Below, piece after piece: positions 1 through 5,578 of a stretch of DNA of 5,675 bases; the first letter of the stretch is position 1; every line of letters starts with the position of its first letter. The notes under the pieces were generated by a model that did no database searches, had not been told where the DNA came from, and saw only the letters and a list, made by a program, of their open reading frames with translations. This stretch comes from Chloroflexi bacterium UBA2235 (GTDB lineage Bacteria; Chloroflexota; UBA11872; UBA12225): positions 1-5,675 of the forward strand of contig DDYL01000211.1 of NCBI GenBank assembly GCA_002347925.1, given 5' to 3'. The position numbers and the translations under genes were made by a program.

Positions 1-742
1 TAGAGATCACCTCCAGTGGTGCTCCAGCCCTCAATATCTGGCCACCCTGCCCGAGAAGGTAAACCCGGTCGGCGATATCCGGTACTGCTTGCAAGTAGTG
101 GGTTGTGAGGATGATCGCCGTCCCGTGCCTGGCGCGCATGTCCAGGATCAGTTCAGTCAGCGTCTTCCTGCCGACGGGATCCAAGGCCGCAAATGGCTCA
201 TCGAGAACAATCAGCTTCGGGCCAAAACCCTCACCGTCGCACAACACAAGGGCACCGGCAAGCGCAAGCCTTCTTCGCTCCCCAACTGATAGCGCGTGGA
301 TAACTCGGTCACCAGATTCCCATAGCCCAAACCGACGCAAACTCGACTCCACCAATCGTGCAACATCCCCGCGGGCGATCCCAAGGTTCACCGGAAGGAA
401 TGCGACATCGTCCTTCACTGTCGGACCGATGAGTTGGTCGTCTGGGTTCTGAACAACGGCGGCGATGTTGGCCCGATGGTTGTCCCCCAATAAATGGGAT
501 GGCTTCCCCAGGGTGCGCACAGTTCCCCCAAAAGGCTTGGACAATCCCAGTATGTGATTCAGGATTGTGCTCTTGCCGGACCCGTTTGGACCGATCAGGA
601 CAACGCACTCCCCCGGGTAGACCTCCAGCCGAATATCGCCAGTCCTTACGGCTGTCCCGTCCTCAAAGTGGTGCCGCAAATCATCGACCTCCACAACGGG
701 GGCAACCACCGGACCAGGCATTCCATCAATCCCAGAGTTCAT
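1..742 (-). CDS. cbiO: ECF-type cobalt/nickel transporter ATPase, EcfA/CbiO-like (3' end cut off)
   Basis: ATP-binding subunit that should hydrolyse ATP in the cytoplasm to drive metal uptake through the CbiM/CbiQ-like proteins encoded just upstream. The 247 residues seen contain Walker A GPNGSGKST (51-59), a Q-loop in VVQNPDDQL (96-104), a signature LSVGE (151-155), Walker B LIVLDEP (177-183) followed by a D-loop ALDP (186-189), and the switch histidine in LTTHYLQ (H215). NPDDQ after the Q-loop is typical of the CbiO/EcfA family. The signature departs from the usual LSGGQ/LSGGE by a Val at the third position, and a short Gly-rich insert (CDGEGFGPK, 168-176) precedes Walker B. The frame is open at the left edge; families of this kind run about 250-290 residues, so only the C-terminal tail is missing. 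The start is ATG at 742, with GAGG 11 bases upstream; GTG at 754 is an alternative. The metal specificity is inferred from the neighbouring CbiM. Confidence 0.9.
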   Translation of the reverse strand, partial: MNSGIDGMPGPVVAPVVEVDDLRHHFEDGTAVRTGDIRLEVYPGECVVLIGPNGSGKSTILNHILGLSKPFGGTVRTLGKPSHLLGDNHRANIAAVVQNPDDQLIGPTVKDDVAFLPVNLGIARGDVARLVESSLRRFGLWESGDRVIHALSVGERRRLALAGALVLCDGEGFGPKLIVLDEPFAALDPVGRKTLTELILDMRARHGTAIILTTHYLQAVPDIADRVYLLGQGGQILRAGAPLEVIS

Positions 743-795
743 GCTCGTGCGCACCTCGCGCGAAATGATCTGAAGGTCGGGCGCCGGAAACTCAT
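739..795 (-). CDS. 18-residue bridging mini-ORF between cbiQ and cbiO
   Basis: Reading frame MSFRRPTFRSFRARCARA. Its ATG lies in an ATGA that contains the cbiQ stop (792-795), and its TGA lies in an ATGA that contains the cbiO start (739-742). It therefore fills the 49-base gap between the two genes exactly, with a 4-base overlap at each end. It is rich in arginine (6 of 18) and has no membrane segment or known motif. The likely role, if translated, is to carry ribosomes from cbiQ to cbiO (translational coupling) rather than to make a functional peptide. Coincidence is possible: any TGA stop preceded by A creates such an ATGA, and the frame is short. Confidence 0.3.
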   Translation of the reverse strand: MSFRRPTFRSFRARCARA

Positions 796-1562
796 CCAGC
801 CAGGTCCCAGCCCATCAGACGCACCGCGGCCGCGATGCCCACGATTGACGCGCATCCACCCCAGAGGATGAAGGCCGCGGGGAACCGGCGCGCACCGTCC
901 CGTCGGGTCGGATGCATCAGGCCGCGATAGCCCCTGAGTCGCAACGCGTCTTCGTACGATGCGCTGAGATCGATTGCACGGATGACGGCCATTCCAACGA
1001 TTATCCCGCCAACCTGGGGCAATCTCAGTAGGGGTGTCCCGTACGCCTCCCACGGGAACCCGTGGGCTCGCCGGTGCCTTATCCCACCCCGCACCTGAAT
1101 CGCTCTCTGTACGCTCGCCAACCGGTCCCATAGCGTGAAGACGGCGCGGTATGTCAAGACAAGGCTCTGGCTGAGGATTGCCGGCAGCCACCGTGTCGGA
1201 CCGGCGAGCAGATCGGGAGCCGGTGTCGTCAGCATCAGCAAGAGTGACGCTTCGACCGTGACCATTCCCTTTGCCAGGATGACAGCAATGACCGACCAAT
1301 CTGATTGCCAGTGTGAAAGGGCGTACAGCCCAACCATCGGGACCGGAAGTATGGTTGCCATCACAATCCGCGCTAGCGGGAGAGATGCCGACCATGCAAC
1401 GATCATCAATACTGCGTACACACTCACAAGCGGCACTGGTGACGCCGAGATAGCCGCAACGCCGAAGCCGGTAAGTGGTAGCGACACCTTGTCGGATATC
1501 GACGCCCTGTGTAGCCAACTAGATCCGGAGGTCGCTGAATGGTCGACTGAAGGAAGTCTCAT
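792..1562 (-). CDS. cbiQ: ECF transporter transmembrane coupling protein, EcfT/CbiQ-like
   Basis: Inner-membrane T-component that links the metal-binding CbiM-like protein to the ATPases. It has 256 residues, a normal length for the family. Hydrophobic stretches lie around residues 31-60, 62-82, 89-112, 183-200 and 228-250. Between the N-terminal membrane block and the last helices is a cytoplasmic region with two short Arg-Gly motifs, QVRG (156-159) and RLRG (208-211, in EDALRLRGYRG). They correspond to the paired Ala-Arg-Gly coupling motifs of EcfT proteins that dock into the ATPases; here the Ala is replaced by Val or Leu while Arg and Gly are kept. The start is ATG at 1562, which overlaps the cbiM stop as ATGA; the longer frame back to 1712 would run deep inside cbiM. 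There is no good Shine-Dalgarno site, as expected for a coupled start. The cobalt/nickel assignment rests on context. Confidence 0.86.
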   Translation of the reverse strand: MRLPSVDHSATSGSSWLHRASISDKVSLPLTGFGVAAISASPVPLVSVYAVLMIVAWSASLPLARIVMATILPVPMVGLYALSHWQSDWSVIAVILAKGMVTVEASLLLMLTTPAPDLLAGPTRWLPAILSQSLVLTYRAVFTLWDRLASVQRAIQVRGGIRHRRAHGFPWEAYGTPLLRLPQVGGIIVGMAVIRAIDLSASYEDALRLRGYRGLMHPTRRDGARRFPAAFILWGGCASIVGIAAAVRLMGWDLAG

Positions 1563-2350
1563 TCCGTGGGTCGTCCCCGTCCATCCGACCCCGCCGCCAG
1601 ACCTATCAGGGCCGGCCTGATCCGTGCAATGAAGCCCACGGTGACACCCGTGACTAGACCCTCGATCGCCCAACCAAGTGCGCCAAGAAAGAGGGTTGCG
1701 AACGCAAACCACGTGAATGGCGTCAATCCCGCGACAGTCGCCTCCGGGTGTTCGCCAGATCCAGGCAGATGAACCTCCACCAGTCCACCCGAGCGGATGT
1801 CAGGGTCGAATGTCCCTGTAGCCACGTCAAATGATCCAGTGTGGACCGCGCTTGCCGGTTCAACACCAGAAAGCGCAATGATCGCGAGAAAGACCAGGGT
1901 CGAAAGGGATAGGCTGACAGCAGTCGCTATCCCGCCACACAGACTAGCCCTCCCACGGTAGGCAAACGGACGCAGGCGCGAAAACACCATCGACCCAACA
2001 GCCATTTCCAACCAAGTCACAACTGTATTCAAACCAATATTCGTGATGGCCCCATCACCAAGGAATGCCCGCACCACATTGAAGAGAAGTGAAGAAATGG
2101 CTCCAAACCACGGCCCGAGGATGATTCCGGCGAGAACCGTGCCGTGGAGCTCGTATCCGATCGGCACGATTTCAATCGACATCACCACCACCATGAGTGC
2201 AGTCATGACGCCGGTTGCGGGGATTGCCCGCCTTGAGCCGGTTCGTGTTACCTGGCGCGATGCAATTGTCACCAGCACCACGGACGCCAGGATGCCGGCA
2301 CCAGAAAGCCACCAAGGCAAGACTCCATCGCCAACCATGATGTGTGTCAC
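1559..2350 (-). CDS. cbiM: CbiM/NikM-like cobalt/nickel-binding membrane protein (ECF S-component)
   Basis: Substrate-binding membrane component of a cobalt or nickel uptake system, 263 residues. It begins MTHIMVGDGVLPWWL, the metal-binding N-terminal signature of CbiM/NikM (His near the amino end, then G-x-LP). The family core follows: GYELHG (65-70), LGP (78-80), GDGAITNIGLN (98-108), several hydrophobic helices (about 13-30, 44-62, 71-93, 104-123, 138-161, 212-245), and a C-terminal EGLVTGVTVGFIARIRP (230-246). In NikM structures the metal is held by the N-terminal amine, His2 and a second His near position 67; H69 here fits the latter. A long polar loop (about 162-208) lies before the last helices. 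The start is GTG at 2350: it gives the family N-terminus and has GGAG 7 bases upstream, whereas the TTG at 2410 adds a non-conserved 20-residue extension. It overlaps cbiQ by 4 bases. Cobalt versus nickel cannot be told from the sequence. Confidence 0.87.
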   Translation of the reverse strand: MTHIMVGDGVLPWWLSGAGILASVVLVTIASRQVTRTGSRRAIPATGVMTALMVVVMSIEIVPIGYELHGTVLAGIILGPWFGAISSLLFNVVRAFLGDGAITNIGLNTVVTWLEMAVGSMVFSRLRPFAYRGRASLCGGIATAVSLSLSTLVFLAIIALSGVEPASAVHTGSFDVATGTFDPDIRSGGLVEVHLPGSGEHPEATVAGLTPFTWFAFATLFLGALGWAIEGLVTGVTVGFIARIRPALIGLAAGSDGRGRPTE

Positions 2351-2397
2351 CGGGCATCTCCGGTAAGTCGGCCCCTTATGAGATGCCCAACACGCAT
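2347..2397 (-). CDS. Putative 16-residue leader peptide of the cbiM operon
   Basis: Reading frame MRVGHLIRGRLTGDAR. It starts at an ATG preceded by a strong GGAGG (2404-2408) with a 6-base spacer, the best ribosome-binding site in this operon. Its TGA overlaps the GTG start of cbiM as GTGA. The frame runs through both arms of a 9-bp hairpin that covers the cbiM ribosome-binding site, so ribosomes translating it would open that hairpin. This is the arrangement of a translationally coupled leader. No run of one regulatory amino acid is seen, and the single His is not telling. The alternative is that GGAGG serves no start and the frame is accidental. Confidence 0.42.
   Translation of the reverse strand: MRVGHLIRGRLTGDAR
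2352..2388 (-). promoter_or_regulatory. RNA hairpin covering the cbiM ribosome-binding site
   Basis: In the transcript GGGCAUCUC (2388-2380) pairs perfectly with GAGAUGCCC (2360-2352), 9 bp, around a 19-base loop. Inside the loop UAAG can pair with CUUA for a further 4 bp. The 3' arm holds most of the cbiM Shine-Dalgarno GGAG (2361-2358) and ends 2 bases before the GTG start. Folding should block initiation at cbiM, and translation of the leader frame should open it. There is no U-run after the hairpin, so it is not a terminator. No conserved riboswitch core was recognised in the 92 bases between the propeller gene and cbiM. Confidence 0.45.
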
Positions 2398-2442
2398 GGC
2401 TCGCCTCCAAGGACCGGACTGGGGGGAGATCAACCCGACGCT

Positions 2443-3819
2443 CTACGGTTGAAAGTCATAGACGAGGTCGTACTCGACCACTCCAAGGGTGTTTGCACCC
2501 GGGTCATTCAGACCACCGACAAGCCTGCGGGCATTACTGCCGTCGGCATACGCCACCCAAATTTCGAGCTGGCCACCACGGCCACCTCCGGGATTTCCGG
2601 ATCCGGTGCCGATGCGTCGGGCATAGACAATCGTCTTGGCGTCGCGGGCCCACTCCGGCTGATCATCTGAAACCCCTTGTGGCACCGTGGCCTCGGGCAG
2701 TAGCGATCGTTTCTGCTTGCCGTCGAGACCCACAACCCATATCCGCCGGTTTGCAAGCGACCTTGAGACGTCGTTTCCTGCCGACGCCAGACTCGGGCCG
2801 ACGCTGTAGGCAATGGTCGTCCCGTTGAGTGGCAAGGCTGGCGCTCCCGGGGAGAGCTGCTCGGACGCCTCCAAGACAACACGTTTGACCTGAAATTGCC
2901 CATTCGGCGCCGATGTCGGTTCGGTAACGACAAGTTTCTTGCGGCTTGTCCACGGCTTTTCGCCGCCGTCGATCATCGGCGTGACCGCGCCCGTTCCGCC
3001 TGCTCCCACGAGAGCGCGGAGCATGAGGCTGGAAGCCGTCAATTCAACGGGTTCTGAACTCGACGCAGCCGCGATCAAGAGCCGACCCACGGCCCCTGGG
3101 GCATCCTCACTGAGCGGGACTTGCCAGAAAAGGATGAATTGGTCGTTTCCCGTCCAACAACACAACCGGAGCCCCGTCGACCCCGCAGTCATGTAAACCG
3201 GAGACGCGACGGGGTTCCTGGTCGTCGTGTCCACGACCCAGATGCCTTCGCGGCTATACCCATCACGCACCGGGCGTCGTCGCTCGAATGCTATCCGGGC
3301 ACCACTCGCGGCCCATACTGCAGTAGTCCCGACCCCGCTCCCAGGCGGGTCAATCTGCCGGGCGCCGTTCTCTCCAACGCGCGGGTCGTACGTCATGAGC
3401 GCACCGTCAGCCGTCGTGTAGACCAACGCGGTGTTATAGAACGACCATCGGGCAGTCTCTGGCCTGGATCCGTTGGGAACCTGATATTCAGCCGATCCGT
3501 CAGTGTGTGCAATCACCAAGGTGTTGTTGCGACTGAACGCAACAAACTGGCCTCCCGGCGATACCTTGGGACGCGACGCGCCTCCGGTGCGGGTAACCCG
3601 GCTTGTTGACCCTTGGGCAATGTCGATAACGTAGACATCACCCTCGTTCACGTATCCGAGGTATCCCATTGCGCCGATCAAGACTGGGTTGGTCTTCCCA
3701 GTTCCAGCGCGGTTTGGTGGTGTCCGCCTAATCGTCTCTCTGAAACTTGGAAAGAAGATCAACGCCAGGATAAACCCAAGCGAGAGCGCGGCAAATACCA
3801 GCCCGATACGGCGACCCAT
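2443..3819 (-). CDS. Membrane-anchored TolB/WD40-like beta-propeller protein
   Basis: Protein of 458 residues. A short basic N-terminus (MGRR) and one hydrophobic helix (about 5-24) suggest an uncleaved signal anchor, with the rest outside the cytoplasmic membrane. The body (about 55-458) shows the repeating TolB/PD40 pattern: GDVYVIDI (60-67) then SRPKVSPGGQFVAFS (82-96); ARWSFYNTALVY (123-134); AASGARIAF (170-178) with GIWVVD (192-197); RIWVVGLDG (359-367) then DDQPEWARDAKTIVYARR (385-402); and LEIWVAYADGS (418-428). A Gly-rich linker (404-417) interrupts the last blades, and there is a CC pair at 220-221. Such propellers usually bind proteins or ligands; no catalytic residues are evident. 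It lies 92 bases upstream of the transporter genes on the same strand, so co-transcription and a shared envelope role are possible but unproven. The start is ATG at 3819, directly before the membrane helix; the frame upstream runs into the divergent gene. Confidence 0.8.
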   Translation of the reverse strand: MGRRIGLVFAALSLGFILALIFFPSFRETIRRTPPNRAGTGKTNPVLIGAMGYLGYVNEGDVYVIDIAQGSTSRVTRTGGASRPKVSPGGQFVAFSRNNTLVIAHTDGSAEYQVPNGSRPETARWSFYNTALVYTTADGALMTYDPRVGENGARQIDPPGSGVGTTAVWAASGARIAFERRRPVRDGYSREGIWVVDTTTRNPVASPVYMTAGSTGLRLCCWTGNDQFILFWQVPLSEDAPGAVGRLLIAAASSSEPVELTASSLMLRALVGAGGTGAVTPMIDGGEKPWTSRKKLVVTEPTSAPNGQFQVKRVVLEASEQLSPGAPALPLNGTTIAYSVGPSLASAGNDVSRSLANRRIWVVGLDGKQKRSLLPEATVPQGVSDDQPEWARDAKTIVYARRIGTGSGNPGGGRGGQLEIWVAYADGSNARRLVGGLNDPGANTLGVVEYDLVYDFQP

Positions 3820-3828
3820 CGTAGAACT

Positions 3829-3834
3829 AGTGTA
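3829..3834 (-). promoter_or_regulatory. Possible -10 element giving a nearly leaderless propeller mRNA
   Basis: TACACT fits the TAnnnT -10 pattern and ends 9 bases before the ATG at 3819. No Shine-Dalgarno sequence lies between them, so transcription from this element would start within a few bases of the start codon. No convincing -35 box is seen 16-18 bases upstream. Confidence 0.3.
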
Positions 3835-3916
3835 CGCGGATGACCCCGCGCAGACTTGGCCCGAAAGGCACCGTTCCCAACCGACATTGCGCGCCTTGTT
3901 CCCGAAATCGATCCTT

Positions 3917-3922
3917 GAGGAG
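3917..3922 (+). promoter_or_regulatory. Ribosome-binding site fixing the oxidoreductase start
   Basis: GAGGAG lies 7 bases before the ATG at 3930. It decides for this start over the in-frame ATG at 3840, which would add 30 residues unlike the family and has no such site. Confidence 0.8.
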
Positions 3923-3929
3923 TCTTCCA

Positions 3930-5024
3930 ATGAGCGTTGAACATAAGTCACCCCCTCCGGGTTCTGAGGCCCGGGACCGGCTCCGGATTGCTGTGGTCGG
4001 GACCGGGTTGCTCGGCGAACGTCACGCACGGTTCTGGGGACAGCAGGACGATGTGGACCTGGTCGGCCTCATTGACCTGAACATCCAACAGGCCACTAAC
4101 GCCGCCGAAAGGCTCGCTGGCACCTTCGGAATCCCGAGGCCTCCGGTTTTCACATCGCTTGATGACCTTCTTAAATCGTCGGGCGCAGACGCAGTGTCGG
4201 TGGCGACGCCGGATTTCGCGCACCGTGATCCGGTTGTCCGGGCGCTTGAGGCCGGGTTGCACGTCCTCGTCGAGAAGCCTCTTGCAATGACGACCGACGA
4301 TGCGAAAGCCATGACTGAGGCCTCGCGTCGATCAGGTCGCTGGCTGATGGTGAACCATTCCATGCGGTGGATTCCTCGATACCGTGCGATCCATGATGCG
4401 ATCCGCAGCGGCCAGTGGGGCAAGATGGTCGTCGCCCACTCGGCAAAGTCGGACGTCATCCACGTCCCAACTGAGATGCTCCGATGGGCGTCGCGGACGT
4501 CCGCCGCCTATTTCCTGACGGCGCATGACCTTGATCTTGTCCGATGGTTCGCCGGAGACCGCATCGTCCGCGTTTACGCGCAGGGTGCACGCGGAGTCCT
4601 TGACCGAAACGGAATTGACGCGTATGACGCCATCCAATCGTCAGTGACGTTCGCCAACGGGTCCATCGCGAGTTTCGAGGCATCATGGATCCACCCGAAC
4701 ACGTACCCGTCCTTCACTGACGACTACATGCACGTCATCTGCGAAAACGGTGTCGCGTACCTGGACCGAGGCAGGGAAGGCACTGAGGTTTTCGAAACGG
4801 ACCGGGTGCGTCATCCGAAGCACAGCACCGTGTACGAGCAAGATGGACGAATCTACGGGTCGTTCAGACACGCACTCGAACACTTCACCCACTGCATCAG
4901 GGCGGGCATCGAGCCGCTCACTTCAGCACGTCGCGTCATGGGGGTTGTCAGTGCGTTGGAAGCGATCCACAGATCACTCGACAGCGGAATGCCCGTGATC
5001 GTTGATGATGGATTCGGAGACTGA
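3930..5024 (+). CDS. Gfo/Idh/MocA-family NAD(P)-dependent oxidoreductase
   Basis: Cytoplasmic dehydrogenase of 364 residues, normal length for the family, whose members oxidise or reduce sugars, inositols and related polyols with NAD(P). The N-terminal Rossmann domain has the dinucleotide motif VGTGLLGERHA (23-33, GxGxxG at 24-29) and an acidic D49 at the end of the second strand, which favours NAD over NADP. SVATPDFAH (90-98) and EKPLA (115-119) follow; the Lys of EKP is the family's conserved active-site residue. The C-terminal domain includes LTAHDLDLVRWFAG (196-209), where H199 and D202 match the usual catalytic HDxD region, and the sheet around SSVTFANGSIASFEASW (237-253). The first 17 residues are a polar, Pro-rich tail with no homology expected. 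It stands alone, with no sugar transporter or kinase in the window, so the substrate cannot be given. Confidence 0.9.
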   Translation: MSVEHKSPPPGSEARDRLRIAVVGTGLLGERHARFWGQQDDVDLVGLIDLNIQQATNAAERLAGTFGIPRPPVFTSLDDLLKSSGADAVSVATPDFAHRDPVVRALEAGLHVLVEKPLAMTTDDAKAMTEASRRSGRWLMVNHSMRWIPRYRAIHDAIRSGQWGKMVVAHSAKSDVIHVPTEMLRWASRTSAAYFLTAHDLDLVRWFAGDRIVRVYAQGARGVLDRNGIDAYDAIQSSVTFANGSIASFEASWIHPNTYPSFTDDYMHVICENGVAYLDRGREGTEVFETDRVRHPKHSTVYEQDGRIYGSFRHALEHFTHCIRAGIEPLTSARRVMGVVSALEAIHRSLDSGMPVIVDDGFGD

Positions 5025-5036
5025 TCAACAATCGCC

Positions 5037-5059
5037 TCGCACGTTGGGAAATCGTGCGA
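5037..5059. terminator. Hairpin between the oxidoreductase gene and tRNA-Pro, possible bidirectional terminator
   Basis: TCGCACG (5037-5043) and CGTGCGA (5053-5059) form a perfect 7-bp stem with a 9-base loop between two convergent genes: it is 12 bases after the oxidoreductase stop and 4 bases beyond the tRNA CCA end. Neither side has a strong T-run (the minus strand reads GGCGATTGTT), so it may be a weak terminator or a stem that guides tRNA 3' processing. Confidence 0.45.
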
Positions 5060-5063
5060 ACTA

Positions 5064-5140
<77 letters not shown>

Positions 5141-5252
5141 CTTGCCTTGTGCGCCCATCGAACCCCAACGCGGTCATGAGACCCCGTCAAGCGGACGCGC
5201 CTGCTGATTCAGCGTACCATAGGACCACTGGCGCGATTTTCAGTCGGGCCAT

Positions 5253-5261
5253 TGCTACTAT
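5253..5261 (+). promoter_or_regulatory. Possible extended -10 promoter of the small zinc-protein gene
   Basis: TGCTACTAT combines the TGn extension with a TAnnnT -10 hexamer. Transcription would begin near 5268, leaving a leader of about 28 bases that contains AAGGA (5282-5286), 9 bases before the ATG at 5296. No good -35 is seen, which extended -10 promoters can tolerate. Confidence 0.3.
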
Positions 5262-5295
5262 TGACAACAAACTGATTGCGCAAGGACATCCTGAC

Positions 5296-5493
5296 ATGGC
5301 AGCAAGCAAGGGCGGCCTCGGTAAAACCGCACGCTCATCGACCATTTTCGACCGTGAAGCCGGCAACAAGCCGAGCGGGCACGTTTGTGTCTCCTGCACC
5401 AAGCCAATCATCATCCGGGAACACCTTCCGGTGATGCAGATGCCAGGTCGCCGGATGGCGCACTACCATCGCGCGTGCTACCAGGCGTCCTGA
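5296..5493 (+). CDS. Small zinc-binding protein, CxxC...HxxC type
   Basis: A 65-residue soluble protein of unknown function. The N-terminal 30 residues are basic and Gly/Ser-rich and probably flexible. The C-terminal half carries C31-x2-C34, then 23 residues, then H58-x2-C61 within AHYHRACYQ, which looks like one structural zinc site. The spacing and the aromatic-His-x-x-Cys-Tyr ending recall PARP-type and other treble-clef zinc fingers, but this is a resemblance in pattern only. The start is ATG at 5296: AAGGA lies 9 bases upstream, and the upstream part of the frame overlaps the tRNA and looks non-coding. An intrinsic terminator follows 25 bases after the stop, so the gene seems to be its own transcription unit. 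A nucleic-acid or protein-binding role is a guess. Confidence 0.75.
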   Translation: MAASKGGLGKTARSSTIFDREAGNKPSGHVCVSCTKPIIIREHLPVMQMPGRRMAHYHRACYQAS

Positions 5494-5518
5494 CGGCACC
5501 CATCCACCCTGAACTGAC

Positions 5519-5561
5519 GGCCAGTCACCACCGGAAGGTGATGTCTGGCCATTTTCTTTTT
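5519..5561 (+). terminator. Intrinsic terminator of the small zinc-protein gene
   Basis: GGCCAG plus TCACC (5519-5529) pair with GGTGA (5537-5541) and CTGGCC (5545-5550), giving 11 bp with a 3-base bulge (TGT) on the 3' side and a 7-base loop. The T-rich run ATTTTCTTTTT (5551-5561) follows immediately. This is the clearest terminator in the window. Confidence 0.88.
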
Positions 5562-5578
5562 GTCCTTGTGCGAGGAGG

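Larger units (their letters stand above)
3820..3929. promoter_or_regulatory. Divergent intergenic region
   Basis: The 110 bases separate the start of the propeller gene (leftward) from the start of the oxidoreductase gene (rightward), so both promoters and any shared operator should lie here. A 5-bp inverted repeat CGCGG/CCGCG (3835-3839 and 3846-3850) sits just upstream of the leftward -10 candidate. No clear rightward -35/-10 pair is visible. No small gene is supported here. Confidence 0.35.

Noticed and set aside
739..1518. Long 259-codon frame on the minus strand overlapping cbiQ
   Set aside because: It is a GC-rich shadow of cbiQ with an Arg/Gly/Cys-rich composition and no domain. Only its last 18 codons are of interest, as a bridging frame.
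2351..2442. Cobalamin or NiCo riboswitch upstream of cbiM
   Set aside because: The gap is 92 bases and shows no B12-box-like sequence or the conserved multi-stem cores; only the local hairpin is supported.
5185..5190. TTGACG as -35 of the tRNA-Pro promoter (minus strand)
   Set aside because: A 17-18 base spacer leads to TGGGGT/GGGGTT, which is not a -10 element, so the call was not supported.
5261..5289. Perfect -35 TTGACA at 5261 as the promoter of the small protein
   Set aside because: No -10 hexamer lies 16-18 bases downstream, and the transcript would start at or after the ribosome-binding site.
5296..5330. KGGLGKT at the start of the small zinc protein, like the ParA deviant Walker A
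   Set aside because: The protein is only 65 residues long, with no room for a P-loop fold and no Walker B, so the match is a coincidence of a basic Gly-rich tail.
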